64,000 nt of DNA. Origin: Aphis gossypii. Its lineage: Eukaryota; Arthropoda; Insecta; Hemiptera; Aphididae. The stretch lies in contig NC_065531.1 in assembly GCF_020184175.1 (NCBI RefSeq), positions 59,355,213 to 59,419,212 of the forward strand. Direction: 5' to 3'. The position numbers and the translations under genes were made by a program. Shown here in pieces: positions 39,901-54,900 of the stretch. A model generated the notes under the pieces. That model saw nothing but the letters and a program-made list of their open reading frames with translations. It was not told the DNA's origin and did not search any database. Each line of letters opens with the position of its first letter. The first letter of the stretch is position 1.

Positions 39901-42900
39901 TGTTTGATTATATAAACTTTTATTCACTAAGGATTCGAATGTATGCTTTAACTTTAATTAGATCAATTTTATAGAATAATAATAAACTTGTTTTACGACA
40001 AAACTTCAGTATAAGTTTTCGTATACTACTTATTATATGAATTTTTTTTCACAGTACATAGTATGTTCAAGTTTAAGAGTAGTTGTTATTGCTATAAATA
40101 CTTTTGAGGCTCTTAGATGCTTCAACTAAGTTTATCCAGCTTTCCTGGTCTACGGTGTATTCTAATCTCTTGGATTCAACAACTCTTAAGTTTTGTTTTA
40201 TTATGTCCAACCATCTCTGTCTCTATCAGTGTCTATTACGTTACCATTTTCCGGATAAGTAATAATGTAGTAAATATAATATGTGACATGTAATATACAC
40301 ATATTAAAGTTTAAGGGAATTTTGTTTCTTTTTATTACTTTTAAAACTAAATAGATGGTTTACCGGTTAGTAAAATTAATAGGTGCTTAATAATTACTTA
40401 AAATATTTAAATTACATATCATATTTATTGACTAAATGAAAGTTTAAATATTGTAAAATCGAAATATAAATTTAAATTTAGATTACATAAATAATAGTAT
40501 TAAACATGTACTATATTTTTTAAATTAATATTACAAAATATTGAAACATAAATAATGATAAAAAAAATCTATAAACAAAATGATAATAAACATTTAAGTT
40601 TTTTTTAAACTTTTATTTTGTTAGGGGTTAATAATGTTTATGGATTATATCTTTTTTTTTTAAATTTTCTGCTAAGGAATATAGTTAAAATAATTAAGGT
40701 GACGTAACTTACAAGTTTCTTGATTTAATGATAAACTAAATAAGGCATATTGAATAATATTAAAATGATAATAAAGAAAACATAATAGTTTATTTCAAAA
40801 CGAGAAAAAATATAAAGAATGATATTTTTCAGTAACTTAAAAATATTTAAGGAGTTAGATACAAAATGTCGCTAAAAATAAGATTAAAAATACTATACGA
40901 ACTAAACATTCTATAACTAAACAGTATCTTACAAAAAAAAAATAAATAAATAAATAAATTTAAAAAATCAAATAAAAACATAAATTTTACTTATTATCTT
41001 TAAATGCTCTGACATTTACATTAAAGGAAAAAAAAATAAAACAACAATAATTATTTAAATTTATAAGAACCAAAGACTTTATTTTCAACGTTTAAAAATT
41101 TTCATTTACTAGTAATGGACAATGGTTTATTAGTCTTAGATATATATATTTTTTTTAATTTAATTTTTAATCTTTTATTTTTTTTGTATTTTATGGTAGG
41201 TTAAAGATTTCAAGAATTGGAAACGTATCAATATTCATTGTTACTGTCAACATTATTAAAATTTAATTTAAATAATTGTTCACTTTATAATATTACAATA
41301 TAATATTTTAGATACTTTACTCACCCTTTTTTAAATTTATTATTATTTTTTTTTCTTGTATCACGTTTATATATAATTGTATTTTGTGTATTGTAATTAC
41401 TTAATTGTATATAATGTAGGTAATCTATAAGATGATTTAGTTTTTGTATATCAATTGGTTATAGATTCTAAAAGTGTATTATATGTCTTTTTTTAACTTT
41501 TGTTGGGAATTAATAAAGCAAAATTGAAAATCATCTAAATAACACTGTTAAATTTTCAAAAATTTTTACTTAGAAAAAAAATACCAAAAAATATTAATAT
41601 ATTAAATATTGCCATTTTTCTATGTATAATTTTTGTTTTAAGATTTATTTGAAAATGAAGTTCAGTGTATTTTTATGTTTGATCCCTCATAGTACTGACT
41701 AAATACAATTTGTTAATGAATAAAAAACCATATGCCATTTTTAATCATACTTTATTGTTTCTCCTAAGTCTTAACATAACCTAAAAAATGATTATTAGAA
41801 TAACTTAAGTTGACGTTTTTTATGTGAATCTTACGCTATATTAAAATATAATGAACAATATAATTTAATTTTTTATCAAACGAAACTATCCTCTTATATT
41901 TTCGCTTTAAATTATTTAAAAAAGTAATTTATTTATTATTCTATTATTTTTAAAATAATATTTAAAAATTGTACATTTTTAATAATTATAAATTATACAG
42001 TTTTAAGTTATTCAAGATTTTTATATAACATTTTATAATTTACTATTTTAGAGATACTGAAATTCGGTAATACACGCAGTGAAATTGTTTGTTTATTTAT
42101 TTTGTATCATAGTTTAAAAAGTTACTTCAAAATAGCAGGTGTTGACATTTTAACTGAAAATAAGTTTATATGTTTTAATATCATATAACTGAAAAACCAA
42201 TCATTTTTAACTTTGTCGAATACCAAACTCGATATTTAGTATATAATAATATTTATAATATATTCAATATGTGCAGGAATAAAGAATAAAATACATAATA
42301 GAACTACTAATTGAAATAGTAGTACTCAATAAATGAACTAGTCAAATGTCAAACAATTTTATTTTATGCTTGGCATATTACTATCGATAAGACGTTTTTA
42401 ATCGTAATGTTATAATGCCATATCTGCCATAATATGGAATAGGTAGTATTAAATTACATTAAAAATACCGTTTACCACTGTTAAAATATATTTATACGTC
42501 GGTCAATATGTGTTGTTGTCGATATTGTAGCTAAATATTCAGAGTTTTATTATAATACTGTACTAATTAAAATTAAAAGAATTTTTTTTTTATCATATTT
42601 TTATTTAATACACCATGCATTGAATATTTCACGAATAAATATGTATTTAAATTTTTGTTTAATAAATTTGATTGATGTCTGATAATAATAAATAATTACG
42701 AAAGGAGTTTAGTTAATATAATTGTATAGAAGTACTTATATCAGTGTTTTAACCTTTAAGTAGGTATCGAAGTGAAGATTTATTAATATTTAAATAACAA
42801 ACGATATCTTATAAATTTACTTGTGACTATACCGAGCGTAATAATACTGTTACAGGTAATATTTAAATAATTCAATCATTACTTTGTGCCAGTCGTTTGT

Positions 42901-45900
42901 CAAAGGAAAACGATAAGAATTTTCATGGACAAAATGAGCTTTTTAAGTATCATTATCAGGCGGTTGTTTATACACCACCGTCAATTATTATTAAATTGAT
43001 CGTGTATAAAACTTGTAGTCCGATTACCTTTACGCTAGGTGAAAAAACTATCGTAATAAGTTTTATAGACATAAAAAATCTACGGTATAATATTATTTAC
43101 TATTTTTTTCTTATTAACCGTATGAATAATATTGAATAATAATAATAAAAATTGTTCATTCTCTCAATTGTACCACGGTGGTATACGTAATAATATTACG
43201 GTATACTGACCAAATGAATGGTCGATTTTAACACGACGTTCCCCACCGCCGCTGTCGGTGACGGTTTTAAGCCGAGTACCCATAACCCCTCTAGACCCGT
43301 AACCCACCTGTTCGTAGAGTACAGACGGATTACAACCGATGAGAATGCACCACTTACCTATGGAAGCGTCGTAAATATGCAGCGATTCAGATGTCATGAA
43401 CTGACACACCAGCGACGTCTTGCCAACGCCCGTGGCTCCCAACATGGCTATGCGAAACGGTTGGGTGATGCCTGGACAACTGGCGCAACTGGACTCTCTG
43501 GAAGAGGCCAACGATGTGCCGGCACTGGTTCTCGCCGATCCGGGGTAGGAGCCGCCGCCGCCACCAGCACCGCCACAGCCAACGCCGATTACCGTGTAGT
43601 TGGAAGTCGTCAAGTGTTCGGTGCTGAAACATCGATCACTATTATAATATTTTCTATACGTGGTTTACGAGGGCGAAGAAATTAAGTTTTCCACGAAAAC
43701 GATCGATTGGATATTTTTAATATTATAATACTTTTATCGTTATAAATTCGAAATGTGAAATGTGACATTAAAAATGTTTAAACGGCTATATAATATTGTT
43801 ATTTAAAAAAAAAAAAAAATAAAAGTTTAAAAAATAATAACGATAAATAATCGTGAAATATGTAATGTATGTTGTAATTATTAAGCACTTCAAACTAATT
43901 AAAAGTAAAATGTTTTCAATAACGCGTACGTTTACAGAGAAAACGACTGCTGGATAAAATATAAAAGACTCAGTTGTTTAGTAATAATATGATTGTGTGA
44001 CAGAAATAACTATAACAATTCGTCAAAATGTGAAATTACATGGTGAATTTAATAAAAATGAGTGGTCAGTTGTTTTAAAATGTATATATATATGTAGTAG
44101 GTTCGTTCAATTTCGATATACTTTATTTAGTTTGTGACTGTTGTGTGCAAATAAACGTCTAGATAGTAATGCATGTCCAAATGTAGCCTGTGGTAGTGTC
44201 ATATCCGAATTTAATACAATTGGTTATATCAGATTATCTCTTCGTAAAAGAATATCTTTTTACGATGGTTGCAACTTTTCAGAGTAATTACTTTTCACTA
44301 AAATAGCTATAAGAAAAAAAAATAGAAAAAAGTAAAAAATAATAGTTTGATAACTTTTTAAAAGAATTAGGCAATTTGAATCTTTATCCTAGTACTATAT
44401 AATAAAAACTTACTTCGGTTATTAGATGTCAGGTAAATGTAATAATTGAAATTGAAATTTTGAAATGATAAATAATGTTTTTCTAATTCTGAATTCTGAA
44501 TACTCGTGTGCTATTAATAAGTCTTTTGACAATATTTTATTATGTAAAATCGTATATTTCATTTTCATTTTAAACGCTATCGCAAATAATTTGATGAAAA
44601 ACTTTGTAACTTATTTATTATGTATTATAATATTACCATCAAAATAGTTTATAGCTTAGATTTATTTTTAATAACACATCAAAAATATATTAGATGATAA
44701 AAAAATTAAATCGATTTTTTTAGAACACAACAGTAAGTATATATAGAAATAAAATATTTGTTTATATAATATATAAATATTATGTATTACATTAACCTTT
44801 AAACATTATTTATTGTAACCTAACCTTTTATTGTAAAAAAAAATATATTTTTTAAAGATTGTACAAATTCTAAATTTAAATTAAAAGATAATATAAAGAT
44901 TTATAATAATTTTATTTTATACACATATACATATATATATATATATATACATAAATTGTTTGTTTATGCACATTTTTATTTTTTATGTTAATGTGTTAAT
45001 TAGTATTAAACTTAGGTTCAAAATGAAATATTATTGTAAAACAGAAAGGTTTTTCCTATGATTAATTTAGATACATCACTGTACATGTGCATGTGCTTAT
45101 TACCTTGCTTTTATCCAGTTATATATTATCTTTATGTATGAAAACATTGCACCAATACGAATTATAATTTAAAGTATGATTTTATAAAATATACTGAATA
45201 GTTGTATGTAGTTCTACGAGACATGTATTTATTAAATGTGGCCATGTGGGACAAATTACTGAAATGTATTTTGAAAAGTTTATGTTTTGTTATTAATTGT
45301 TAGGTTATATACACCTAGGTATATAAATTAACGAAAAGTTTTTTGGAAATATGATAAATCTAAAATCAAAATATTTAGTTTTGAATAGATTAATAGGTAA
45401 TTTTATAACATTGTTCAGATTAATGGCATTACTTTTTGGTATAAAAAATTGAATTTAAAATGATTGCCTTTCATGTTTTTTTAATTAATTTGCTAATTGG
45501 ATTTTTTTAGCTTTATAGTAATATCTGGGATACGTTTTTAAAACATGATTATTTTGTAAAAATGTATTGCATTTATTTGGTTTTTATATTAATGTATTTT
45601 TTTTGTTTGTATAAAATTTGTTATAAAAAGTAAATGTATATATTTTCGAGTCGAGTGGCTTATTTGATCAAGCCAATTTCATAACTGTTAAGACCATTAA
45701 ATTAATATTCTTATTTTGTATAATATTTATAACTTAGTGTTATTTTTTATCAAAAATAAATAAATAAATAAATATAATTGAAAAAACATTTAAATAATAT
45801 TACAAGCTTAACAATTATTTAATATTTATTGTAAATATTTCAATATTAGTTTTATCTATGTTTGTTTTTAATATAAAATAATTTATTATTGAGAAGCACA

Positions 45901-48900
45901 AAATGTTTATTGAAAGTGTTCTATAACTTAAAGTAGCAAATAATTTTGTACAGCGAGGAAAATAAGTTAACAAATCATTATCCTTAAGGGTCTATACATG
46001 AAACTTTTCGTATCAACTTATATATTAAATTATTAACTTTAGTATTCTTAATTATTATGTTTATTATTCATATATTATATGATGTGTTTAAAAGTGTCAA
46101 AATTCATCGGCTTTAACAATCAGCTATATTTCGTTTTAAATATATCCAGTAAAATTTTACTATTGATTGAAATATTTTTCTGTATTCATTAAAAAAGATC
46201 TCTGCTGTTGGACTAAGTATACTCAAATACTGTATTATTTTATGTTAACTGAAGTTAAATAATATAATACATCCATAATATGTTTAAGGTATACATTTAT
46301 GAGTTTTAAGTTCTTATTTTATAACATATTGTAAATGCACCTACATGGATATGGTCTTTATATGATATAATATAATATGTAATTAATAAGATTTTTAATA
46401 GCTTGAAGTAGGTACTAGATAATCAAATAACATTAAAAACGAAGTATATATCTTAAGAACTATTGTATTAAATTTGGTCTTGGTTGATACCAACTGCGAT
46501 GACAATGAAAAATTAAAATTTATAACTATTACCCAGTTACAGAGAGAATTGTAATGAATAGCTCTAAATTACACCTGTCTTAAGAGTTAAGTCTTAAAGC
46601 ATATTATACAAACGGTAATTAAATCAATTTAATTGTATTGTAGTTTCAATTATATCGTAGAAATGAGAAAAAGTTGAAAAAGAGAAGGTATTTGCCACTC
46701 AACACCTGCCAAAGCTATATATTTATGAGGAAAATTCTAAAATGATATAAATTTTCAAAATTCTTTTAAAAATACTGCAAGATAAAAAAATTGTATATTA
46801 TAACTACCATGTTACATATTATTTAACATTAATTAAATTTAAAAAGATAGAGCAACTTCGTTTACTTTAAGTATCAATATTTTTAATGTTTTTATACGTG
46901 AAGATTTTAAATTTTTTTAGATAAAAGCAAATCTTTAAAATATTTAAATGTTCTTTATTTATTCAAAAGTTGTAGAGTTTAGGTGTGTATTAATTTATCA
47001 GTTAATTTTATATTTTGGAAAACAAATGTAACAATTATAATAAATTGACACAGATAAAACCAAACTATATCAGAAAAATATTTGTAACTTGTTTTTGTTT
47101 ATATGAAATAATTAATAAAAATAAAATTTCATAATGATAGAGGTACATTCGAATACCCATAGTATTATTATACATATTTGTAGCTCATAGGTACCTAATG
47201 CAAATTACAAATCAATTTAACTAAATTTTCGAATTTGTCTTAGCTTTATTTAGTGAAACTGAAATTTCTTGATTACTTATCAAAAGTTATAGTTATTTTT
47301 AAAATGATTATCGAAAATTTAAATTATTGTACGGCCTCAATAATTACGACAGGTAATCAATCCTGTAATTTTATACATTAATAAATTGTGTCAGACATGT
47401 AAATTAGATATTAAAATATGTTTATCATAATAAAACAAACGACATTAAAATTTCAAACAAGATTATATACTTAGTGAAATACTCAGGAATACGTAAATCT
47501 AAACGAAAAATTAACCTGAAAACCCCAAATTAACAATAAACGTATAAAAGTCAGTTTCTCTTATTTAATCACGATTAAATCCGTCAGATGAATGTTTTCT
47601 TCTGTGATAAATGTCAATAATAAGACTGAGCTTTTAACCAAATCTAACCTACCAACGAAACAGTATAGACAGCTGCATTGACAGATTAATTAATAAAACT
47701 AGACTGAATAAAACCAAAGAACTTCTTCAATTGAAAATAAACCTAAACAGGTAAAATTTGCATTTCAAGATTAAAACCTCCCCTATCTTATGTTATCTTC
47801 TTGAAAGACTACAAAGACTAATTAGACAACTGATAAACACAGTTTTTTATTGTGTATCGTATGTAACATTGTAAAAACTAAAAATATTCAGTTTATTGAC
47901 ACAATTAATCGAATAATAATAATAAAAACATTTTAATCGCATAACATCACAGTCAAAGATTTTGAGTTATAGTGATTAAGCTACAATGTGGTTACGCAGT
48001 TGTAGTGTAATAAAAACAAACGTCACTATATTATAAAGCATCTTAATCAAAATAAAATCGCAATAAACATTCTGCTGGAGCACTAATATACAAAGGATAG
48101 GACCAATGGTTTTTGTGTTATCAAATGACTATATAAAGTTACAACCAGATGGCTTTTGACCATATCATAAGTTATTATTAAAGTTTTATTAGGGTGTACG
48201 TATATTTTGTAATAGTTCTACAAATTAATCAAAATTTTTTATGGTGAAATATATTTTTACTGAATTGTAGTTAAATTTTTGAAACTTGTAATTATTCACA
48301 TAATATATTGAAATTTAAACATGAAAAAGGAAATTTTTTAAAAATGCGAACTTCGCTATAAAAATATAATACATATTTAAAATTTAACGCCACTCCTTTT
48401 AATATAAAGTTATCCATTACCAATAATATTTAAGTGAAACTATATTATAATTAGTTTGTTGTGCATAATCTTTGCATACCATAATCTGTGCATACCATGC
48501 ATAAATTATTCTTTAATTGCTCAATAAAAATTATATATAATGTCGATAATCGGACATGGATAAATACTTTTTTTGATATTCATACCGTTTGATATTTCAA
48601 ACGATAAATTTAAATCATACGCTTTTTTTTTTATACGCCTACACAATACTTATAGTATTTATATTTTTAATTGGCCTGCAAAAATGTAAATATTGTTACA
48701 AGGAATATCTATATTTCTAACTGTGTTTAAAATTTACTTATAAAATATATATTATATTTAAATAATTGAGAAAAGCTATTTTAATTTTATATAAAAACTT
48801 GAATAACTAAAAAGAATTTTTGGAAAAAACTATATGGGGATGTAGGCTAAGTTTGGTTTACATCATATATTTTGGGCCTTGGGAAACATGGAAGAAAGAT

Positions 48901-51900
48901 AAAATTGATAAAAAGAAGTAATGATTTGAAAAGGCAAGTATAATAAATTAAGAGTTAGAAGAAATCAAGTTCTATAATATATGAATTGGCAGTCTACTAT
49001 AATATCTAAAGTAAATTAAAATTATAGAACATTCTTACCATTTATACCGATCTCGGGAAAGCATACAATTTTATTATTGACCTTTTCAAGAAGTAAATAT
49101 ATTAACGTTTATAATGATAATTTACAAAGACATGTGACAATTACATAATGATCATACTTTATCAGAGGCGATTAAAGATATTTCTTTTAATAGGAAAATA
49201 TTGCTTAATGGTTAGGTTATACATGGATATTGCAAAATTGTCACAAAATGCAAAGCTTTATTTACGAATTACAAAAATTCTTATTTTACGCAGAAATTCT
49301 TTTCCAAATTTAGAAGGACAACTGTGTGAAAACAATATTAATAACTTAGAAAATTAATTTTAATTTACCAATTGGTAACATTTGTCATAAAATAAAATAA
49401 TTTTTTTTTTGATAAAATCAACAAAAAAAAAAGAATCGTAATGGCTTTTATGACTTCAAATCCATTATTAGTTTAATCTTCAAGTCTCTATATGCTTATT
49501 TAATGTACCCATATCTACAATTATAAGTATACTTAAAATTGAATTTAACTTACCTGGAATTACTGGATGCAACACTGTTGTTAGATTTTGATCTTCGACT
49601 TTTTAGTGAATCCCCTCGGTTGATAATTCCTTTACCAGAGATTGAAAACTGACGGATTCGATAATATTCTTCTTCAACACCAGTATTTGGCATACTAGCA
49701 ACTCTAGACCTTTGTTGTGGCAAGGTTAGTTGGTTTGAACGGTTTTTGGGTATGCCATTGGGTCCCAATTGCAATTGTACTGTACTTTTACTTCCAGGTG
49801 TTCGAACACTTTGTGACCGACTGTGATGAGGACTTCCATACCTACGAAACACAATTAAAACGCTTTAAGTTTATGGGATTGAATTAGAATCAATGGAACT
49901 ATAGCTATGTACTCAAGAAACAACAAACCACTCATACTTTCGTTTTTTAATTTAACTAAGAAAGGAATATTTAAGGCAATATTTCTCATATTTTTTTTTA
50001 CTAAAAAGTGAGTATAAAATGTTATATTAATTTTTATAAGTAGTATGGTAGGTATGAATATTCAAACCTAAAATTACGATTTCTTCTTAAACGATTTTTA
50101 TTATTTTTTTATAATTTAAAGCACATTAATAAAATAAGCTTAATGAACTAGTTAATCATTTATATAGTTATTGTAAATATATGGTTATATAATATAATGA
50201 TTATAATGCATAACAATGTACAATTTATATAATTTTTGCAAGCTAACTTAAATTCAATTCATAAATATCTATAAGTATAAGTATCCTATGTATAAACACT
50301 AATAGTTGACCATTTCCTATTTGAAAATGTACGGAAATTATTTAATGTTTTTTGAATAAAATGTATGTGTAACACTAAAATTTTAGAGTGAACATTAAAA
50401 TAGATTTTTAAATGTTTTATGTTCAGTTGTTATCAATTGGTGGTAGATCTACGTTGTGTATATCTCACAAAATTTTCGATTTATAAAACGTTATTATTTT
50501 AGTTATTTTGTATGAGGATTCGTTTTAAACTCGAATTGTTTTAAGCTCACATTTTAAAAATATACTGATTGTAGCTAAATGTAATACACCATTTTGTTTT
50601 ATAGTACATTCAGTTTTTTTTTCAATTTTGTGCTTTTCTCATAAATAGTAATGGAAGTTGGCAATTTTGATATACACGAAATACAGTTTAAATTTAATTT
50701 CCGATCAATTTTATACATACCACAGAATACATTTAAAGTACTAATATTCTAAAATGTGGTTTCCTAGAAATAAAATATACGAATCATCATTGAAAAACCA
50801 TTAGGCTTTATTAAATTGCTGTAAAAATCTAAAAATGGGTTCTATGATATTTCAATTATTCATATCTATATAAATAATTTAAATGTAGATGATAAGTAAT
50901 AACAATAGACTATTGCAGTAATTCATTACATAAATTTAAAATTTTGTTGTTCATTAAAAATCTGTCAACAGATGATTAATATCAATTTGATTTATTATAC
51001 ACAATACCATACGTCATGTTTTTAACAGTTGTGTTGCCAAAACCGTGTTTTTACTATAATAATATATTCTTATTTAATCACCCCGTGTTTTCAAAATTAT
51101 ATATAATATACAATATACATATAATTTTAAGTATACTTTATGTTTTTTAGAACATTAATTTCGTAAATATAAAAAAAGGTACGAGTAAATCATAAATAAT
51201 AATATAATGCCATTATTCATATTTACTCAGATATTCACTATTTCAAAATATGAAATTTAAACTAACAGTAATGATGAAAGGTAAATTCAGTAAATAAACG
51301 TCATGGTATTTTTCAAGGGTTAAACTGATATTTCAATATATATATTGAACTCTATAGTCCATATTATTTTATATTACATTATTCGTATTATAGCATTGCA
51401 TTGAGTGTTTTTAACACTGAGATAATATGTAAGGATATTCTGGAGAGCGGACTAGAATGTAAAAACGAAACAGTTACTTCCACTTCTGTATGGCAGGAAA
51501 TTATATGGAATTGATATACTAATTTATGAGTTAATAAATTATTTTCAGATGATTTACATTTTTATTTTTGGTTCTTATATATTTTTAAGTTTACGTTAAA
51601 ACAAATATGTTGGTTCCAAAGTTAATGCAATACGACCATTTATCTCAAAGTAATGTTAAATTAAATGGGCGGTCTTTAAATTTTATTCTAATGGAAGTTC
51701 GAGTTAGTTTGTTTTTCGTAACAACGAACGTGAGTGAGTCCGCACTCTAGTATATTCTTATCTATCTTAGTAGTTTATAATAAATTCTATATTGGGTATT
51801 ATTTTATTCTACGTTTGATAACTCAATTTTTCGCCAAACATAACTACATGCGTTAGAAAACTATTTTGTTTCATTCATCTCAACCAACTATTTTAAGGCG

Positions 51901-54900
51901 TGAGTATACTAGATTTATATTGGTTTCGATTATAGCTTTAGAAATTTTAAAATGACCCTGTCGTTCTTTCATATTGACAACACAATCCCGTGGGAATGTC
52001 GAGCAGTCGTGAAAAGACCAAGTAGGGAAGAAAAACCCCAAAAATATTGAATAACCAATGAAATTTGTTTTCAGCCGTTTTATTATACACAGTGAAGTAT
52101 CCAATACGATAAACTTTGAATGATTTTGTGCAACGAATATTTTGTTGCGAGAAAAAGCATCGTATAGTCTCACAAATGTACAATCTCGTTTGTATATAAC
52201 AATAAATCATCTATGGACACTAGGCACATCTGTAGAGTACAAATATGTACACTATAGAGAGACATCTAAAGGTATTGAAGAGTCATTAATAAAAAGAATG
52301 ATAGTATCATACTTTATTGATTTTCAATATGTTTGATTGCTTATTTTTAGACTGTTATGTAAAATTTCTAATTTATATTACAAACGCCCGAAGAGATCCC
52401 AATGAGAGGATTCAAGTTATTCTTGACTTTAAATTGTTAATTTAATATACTTATTGTATTTTATGACGAAGGTGTTTATTATATTTTCTTAATTTAAAAT
52501 CCAATATTTATTATTTATAAAATACATTTATTTTTATAGTATCACTGACACCATACTAGAATCGAATGTATAATTTTATTTCTTTTATTCCGAAAATTAA
52601 CAAAACAATATAATATCAATATACCTTTGTCTATGTACTTCGGTGTTGTTAATGGTTAATATATTTTACATACGTTAGTTATCCAAGGCTGAGTTAATAG
52701 GTTTCAGTTCATTTACAAAGCCTCATCAATTTAATATACTGTACCCATTAACTTAACGCCTGCAGATTGAAGAAAGGTAGGCGTTACCGTGTTCATTCAC
52801 CTTACCCTATTTTGCTATAAAATCTCTGTCACCATGAATATTTTGGCTCTTTGTATGTTGACGAGTACACCCAATAATGTGCGCACGTAAAATAATAATA
52901 AATGAAAATGTCTCAGCAAAGTTTTCCAATAATATTTATAAAGCTGTCAAAGGTGTTCGTCATTTATTCGAAAATGGGTATTTATTTATTTATATTTTTC
53001 GCAGAAATTGACGTTTTTAATAATATATTCGGGTGGACGTTGTTATAAAATGTCATTTTGATGTCTTATTTTAAAAGAGCGTATATCTTGTAAAAAACAC
53101 AAAACTATTGTATTCCACATAAAGCAATTAAAATAAATCAACTGATATAGTATTATAAAATGCACATTATATAATAGTATATGTTAACTTCAAATAAATA
53201 CAATTCGATTTAAGGTACCTATATTGAATCAAACATAATGATTATACTTATATCCCAATAATAACAATAAAAATATGATAATAAAAACTATGTTTAGACT
53301 TCCTTTCAATATGCCATAATATCATTATGACATTATGTCATGGATTAGAAAATTATAATGATGATTGAATAGAATTTATATTTTAGATATTTCCTCCCCC
53401 CCACACGCAATACTTTTACATCATAATATTTAAAATTATATGCTTTTTTGAGAATAAAATACTGTGCTTACTATTAAAGAATAAGGTTAACTATCATATT
53501 TTATATAAACAAGTAAATATACTTCAAATGCAAAAAAACAATTCTTTTTCAAATCAAGTTAAAAATATAAAAATGTTTAATTTAATAACTATAAATTAGA
53601 AATATTATATAATATTTGTGAATTCATGTTTATCAAAAGCGCTTGTAACTTTTTATTTTATTTTATTGTTTTAATACACTAATAATGATGAGTATAATCC
53701 TACTATTCTGATTCTGAGAAAAATAACAAAATTATAAACGTAAAACCAATTATGTTATAGCAAACAAACGAAAATTGAAATGTACACTATTAACAGCGTA
53801 AAACTCAATAATAAGAAAAATGATTCTATATAGGATTTTACAAAGGCCGTTTTATGAATCATAAAACGAATTTGCAACCGACCCGATGAACGTAATTGTG
53901 AAAAAGAGAGGCTTTTACTGTTTTATCATACCAATAATTTCAAATGAGGAAATAACAGTGTTGTTTTCAAGAACTCACCACAGTCTTCATTGTAAACTCG
54001 ATTCTGAAATGATTTTCCATTACGCTATCCATTTTTATTGTTTTATGAGAAGGTAAAGATATTCCATAGAATGATACATTTATATAATTCAATTCATATT
54101 CGTCTCAAAATCATACTGTTAACAACTAACCACCTCAAATACGGATATTAAACTTTATTTAATAATGCTTAGTAATAATCTTTTATTTAAATTAAATTTA
54201 ACTTAAACTTAATAAATGTACTATAATATTTTAAGTGAAGTTGACAATAATAACAGTTTTAAAATGACGTCGTATTTTATTATACGCGGATCTTATTTTC
54301 TGAAATTATTTTTAAGAGTAATCTTTTAAAAAATGTGAAATTTAGAAATGAAATCAGATGGGATAGTGCAGTATAAAATCAAATTATCTACAGAAAAATA
54401 GGATTATACACTAAAATGTTTTTTCTTTTTTTTGTAATTCTTTTAGAATATGTAAAATATGTTATCCCAATAAAATTATAATATGAAATTCAAAATAATA
54501 TAGGTATAAGTTATGTTAAAAGGTAGAACTCATTTTTTTTTTTTTTTTACATTAATTTAAGCAACTAAAATATAATAATTGTTATATATTTGCTAATTAT
54601 TTGAATTATAGTGGTATAGGATTTATTATACACTGGCATGTACATTTTTTTCATACATTATACCTATATATGTATATTTTTTAGTTTTTCACTTAGTCAT
54701 CTGTTCAAAACTGTAGTCAAACAATAAAAAAAAACGATGTATTAGTTCTTTACTTTTTTAAAACTAATGACGTTCATATATTTTATTAAGTATAATAATA
54801 CTGTACATATTGTTTTATGCTATAACCCACGAAAACCTTCCTATAAATTGAAGAAAAGAAATTGATAAATCAATATAATTTATATCTGTTTATTTGTTTA

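Larger units (their letters stand above)
19435..43357 (-). other. 24-kb intron of the RGK gene
   Basis: Spans from donor GTAAGT next to the P-loop exon to the acceptor of the 80-base exon. It hosts a Jockey-type LINE remnant (28750-29750), an A-tailed retroposon (36400-36613), a second non-LTR 3' remnant (40095-40232) and a CpG-richer island (24160-24900). It also has AT and AAAT microsatellites and many AT palindromes. Apart from these I see only AT-rich sequence. Short open frames at 21862-22125, 22544-22771, 27074-27268, 27734-27988, 37271-37522 and 42897-43139 have no recognisable homology. Confidence 0.75.
43624..49553 (-). other. RGK intron, 5.9 kb
   Basis: AT-rich intron with donor GTAAGT and acceptor TTTCAG. 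It holds an (AT)n run at 44931-44949 and an (AAAT)n run at 45754-45773. The 47480-48110 segment is less AT-rich but has no defensible coding match. The open frame at 49148-49357 is unrecognised. Confidence 0.7.

Noticed and set aside
43218..43685. Long plus-strand open frame (155 codons)
   Set aside because: Antisense shadow of the GC-rich RGK P-loop exon. It lacks homology, while the minus strand has clear GTPase motifs and splice sites.
47480..48110. Possible RNase H or reverse-transcriptase tail (RLNKTKELLQLKINLNR)
   Set aside because: Only one short vague resemblance, with no colinear second block. Not enough to call a retroelement.
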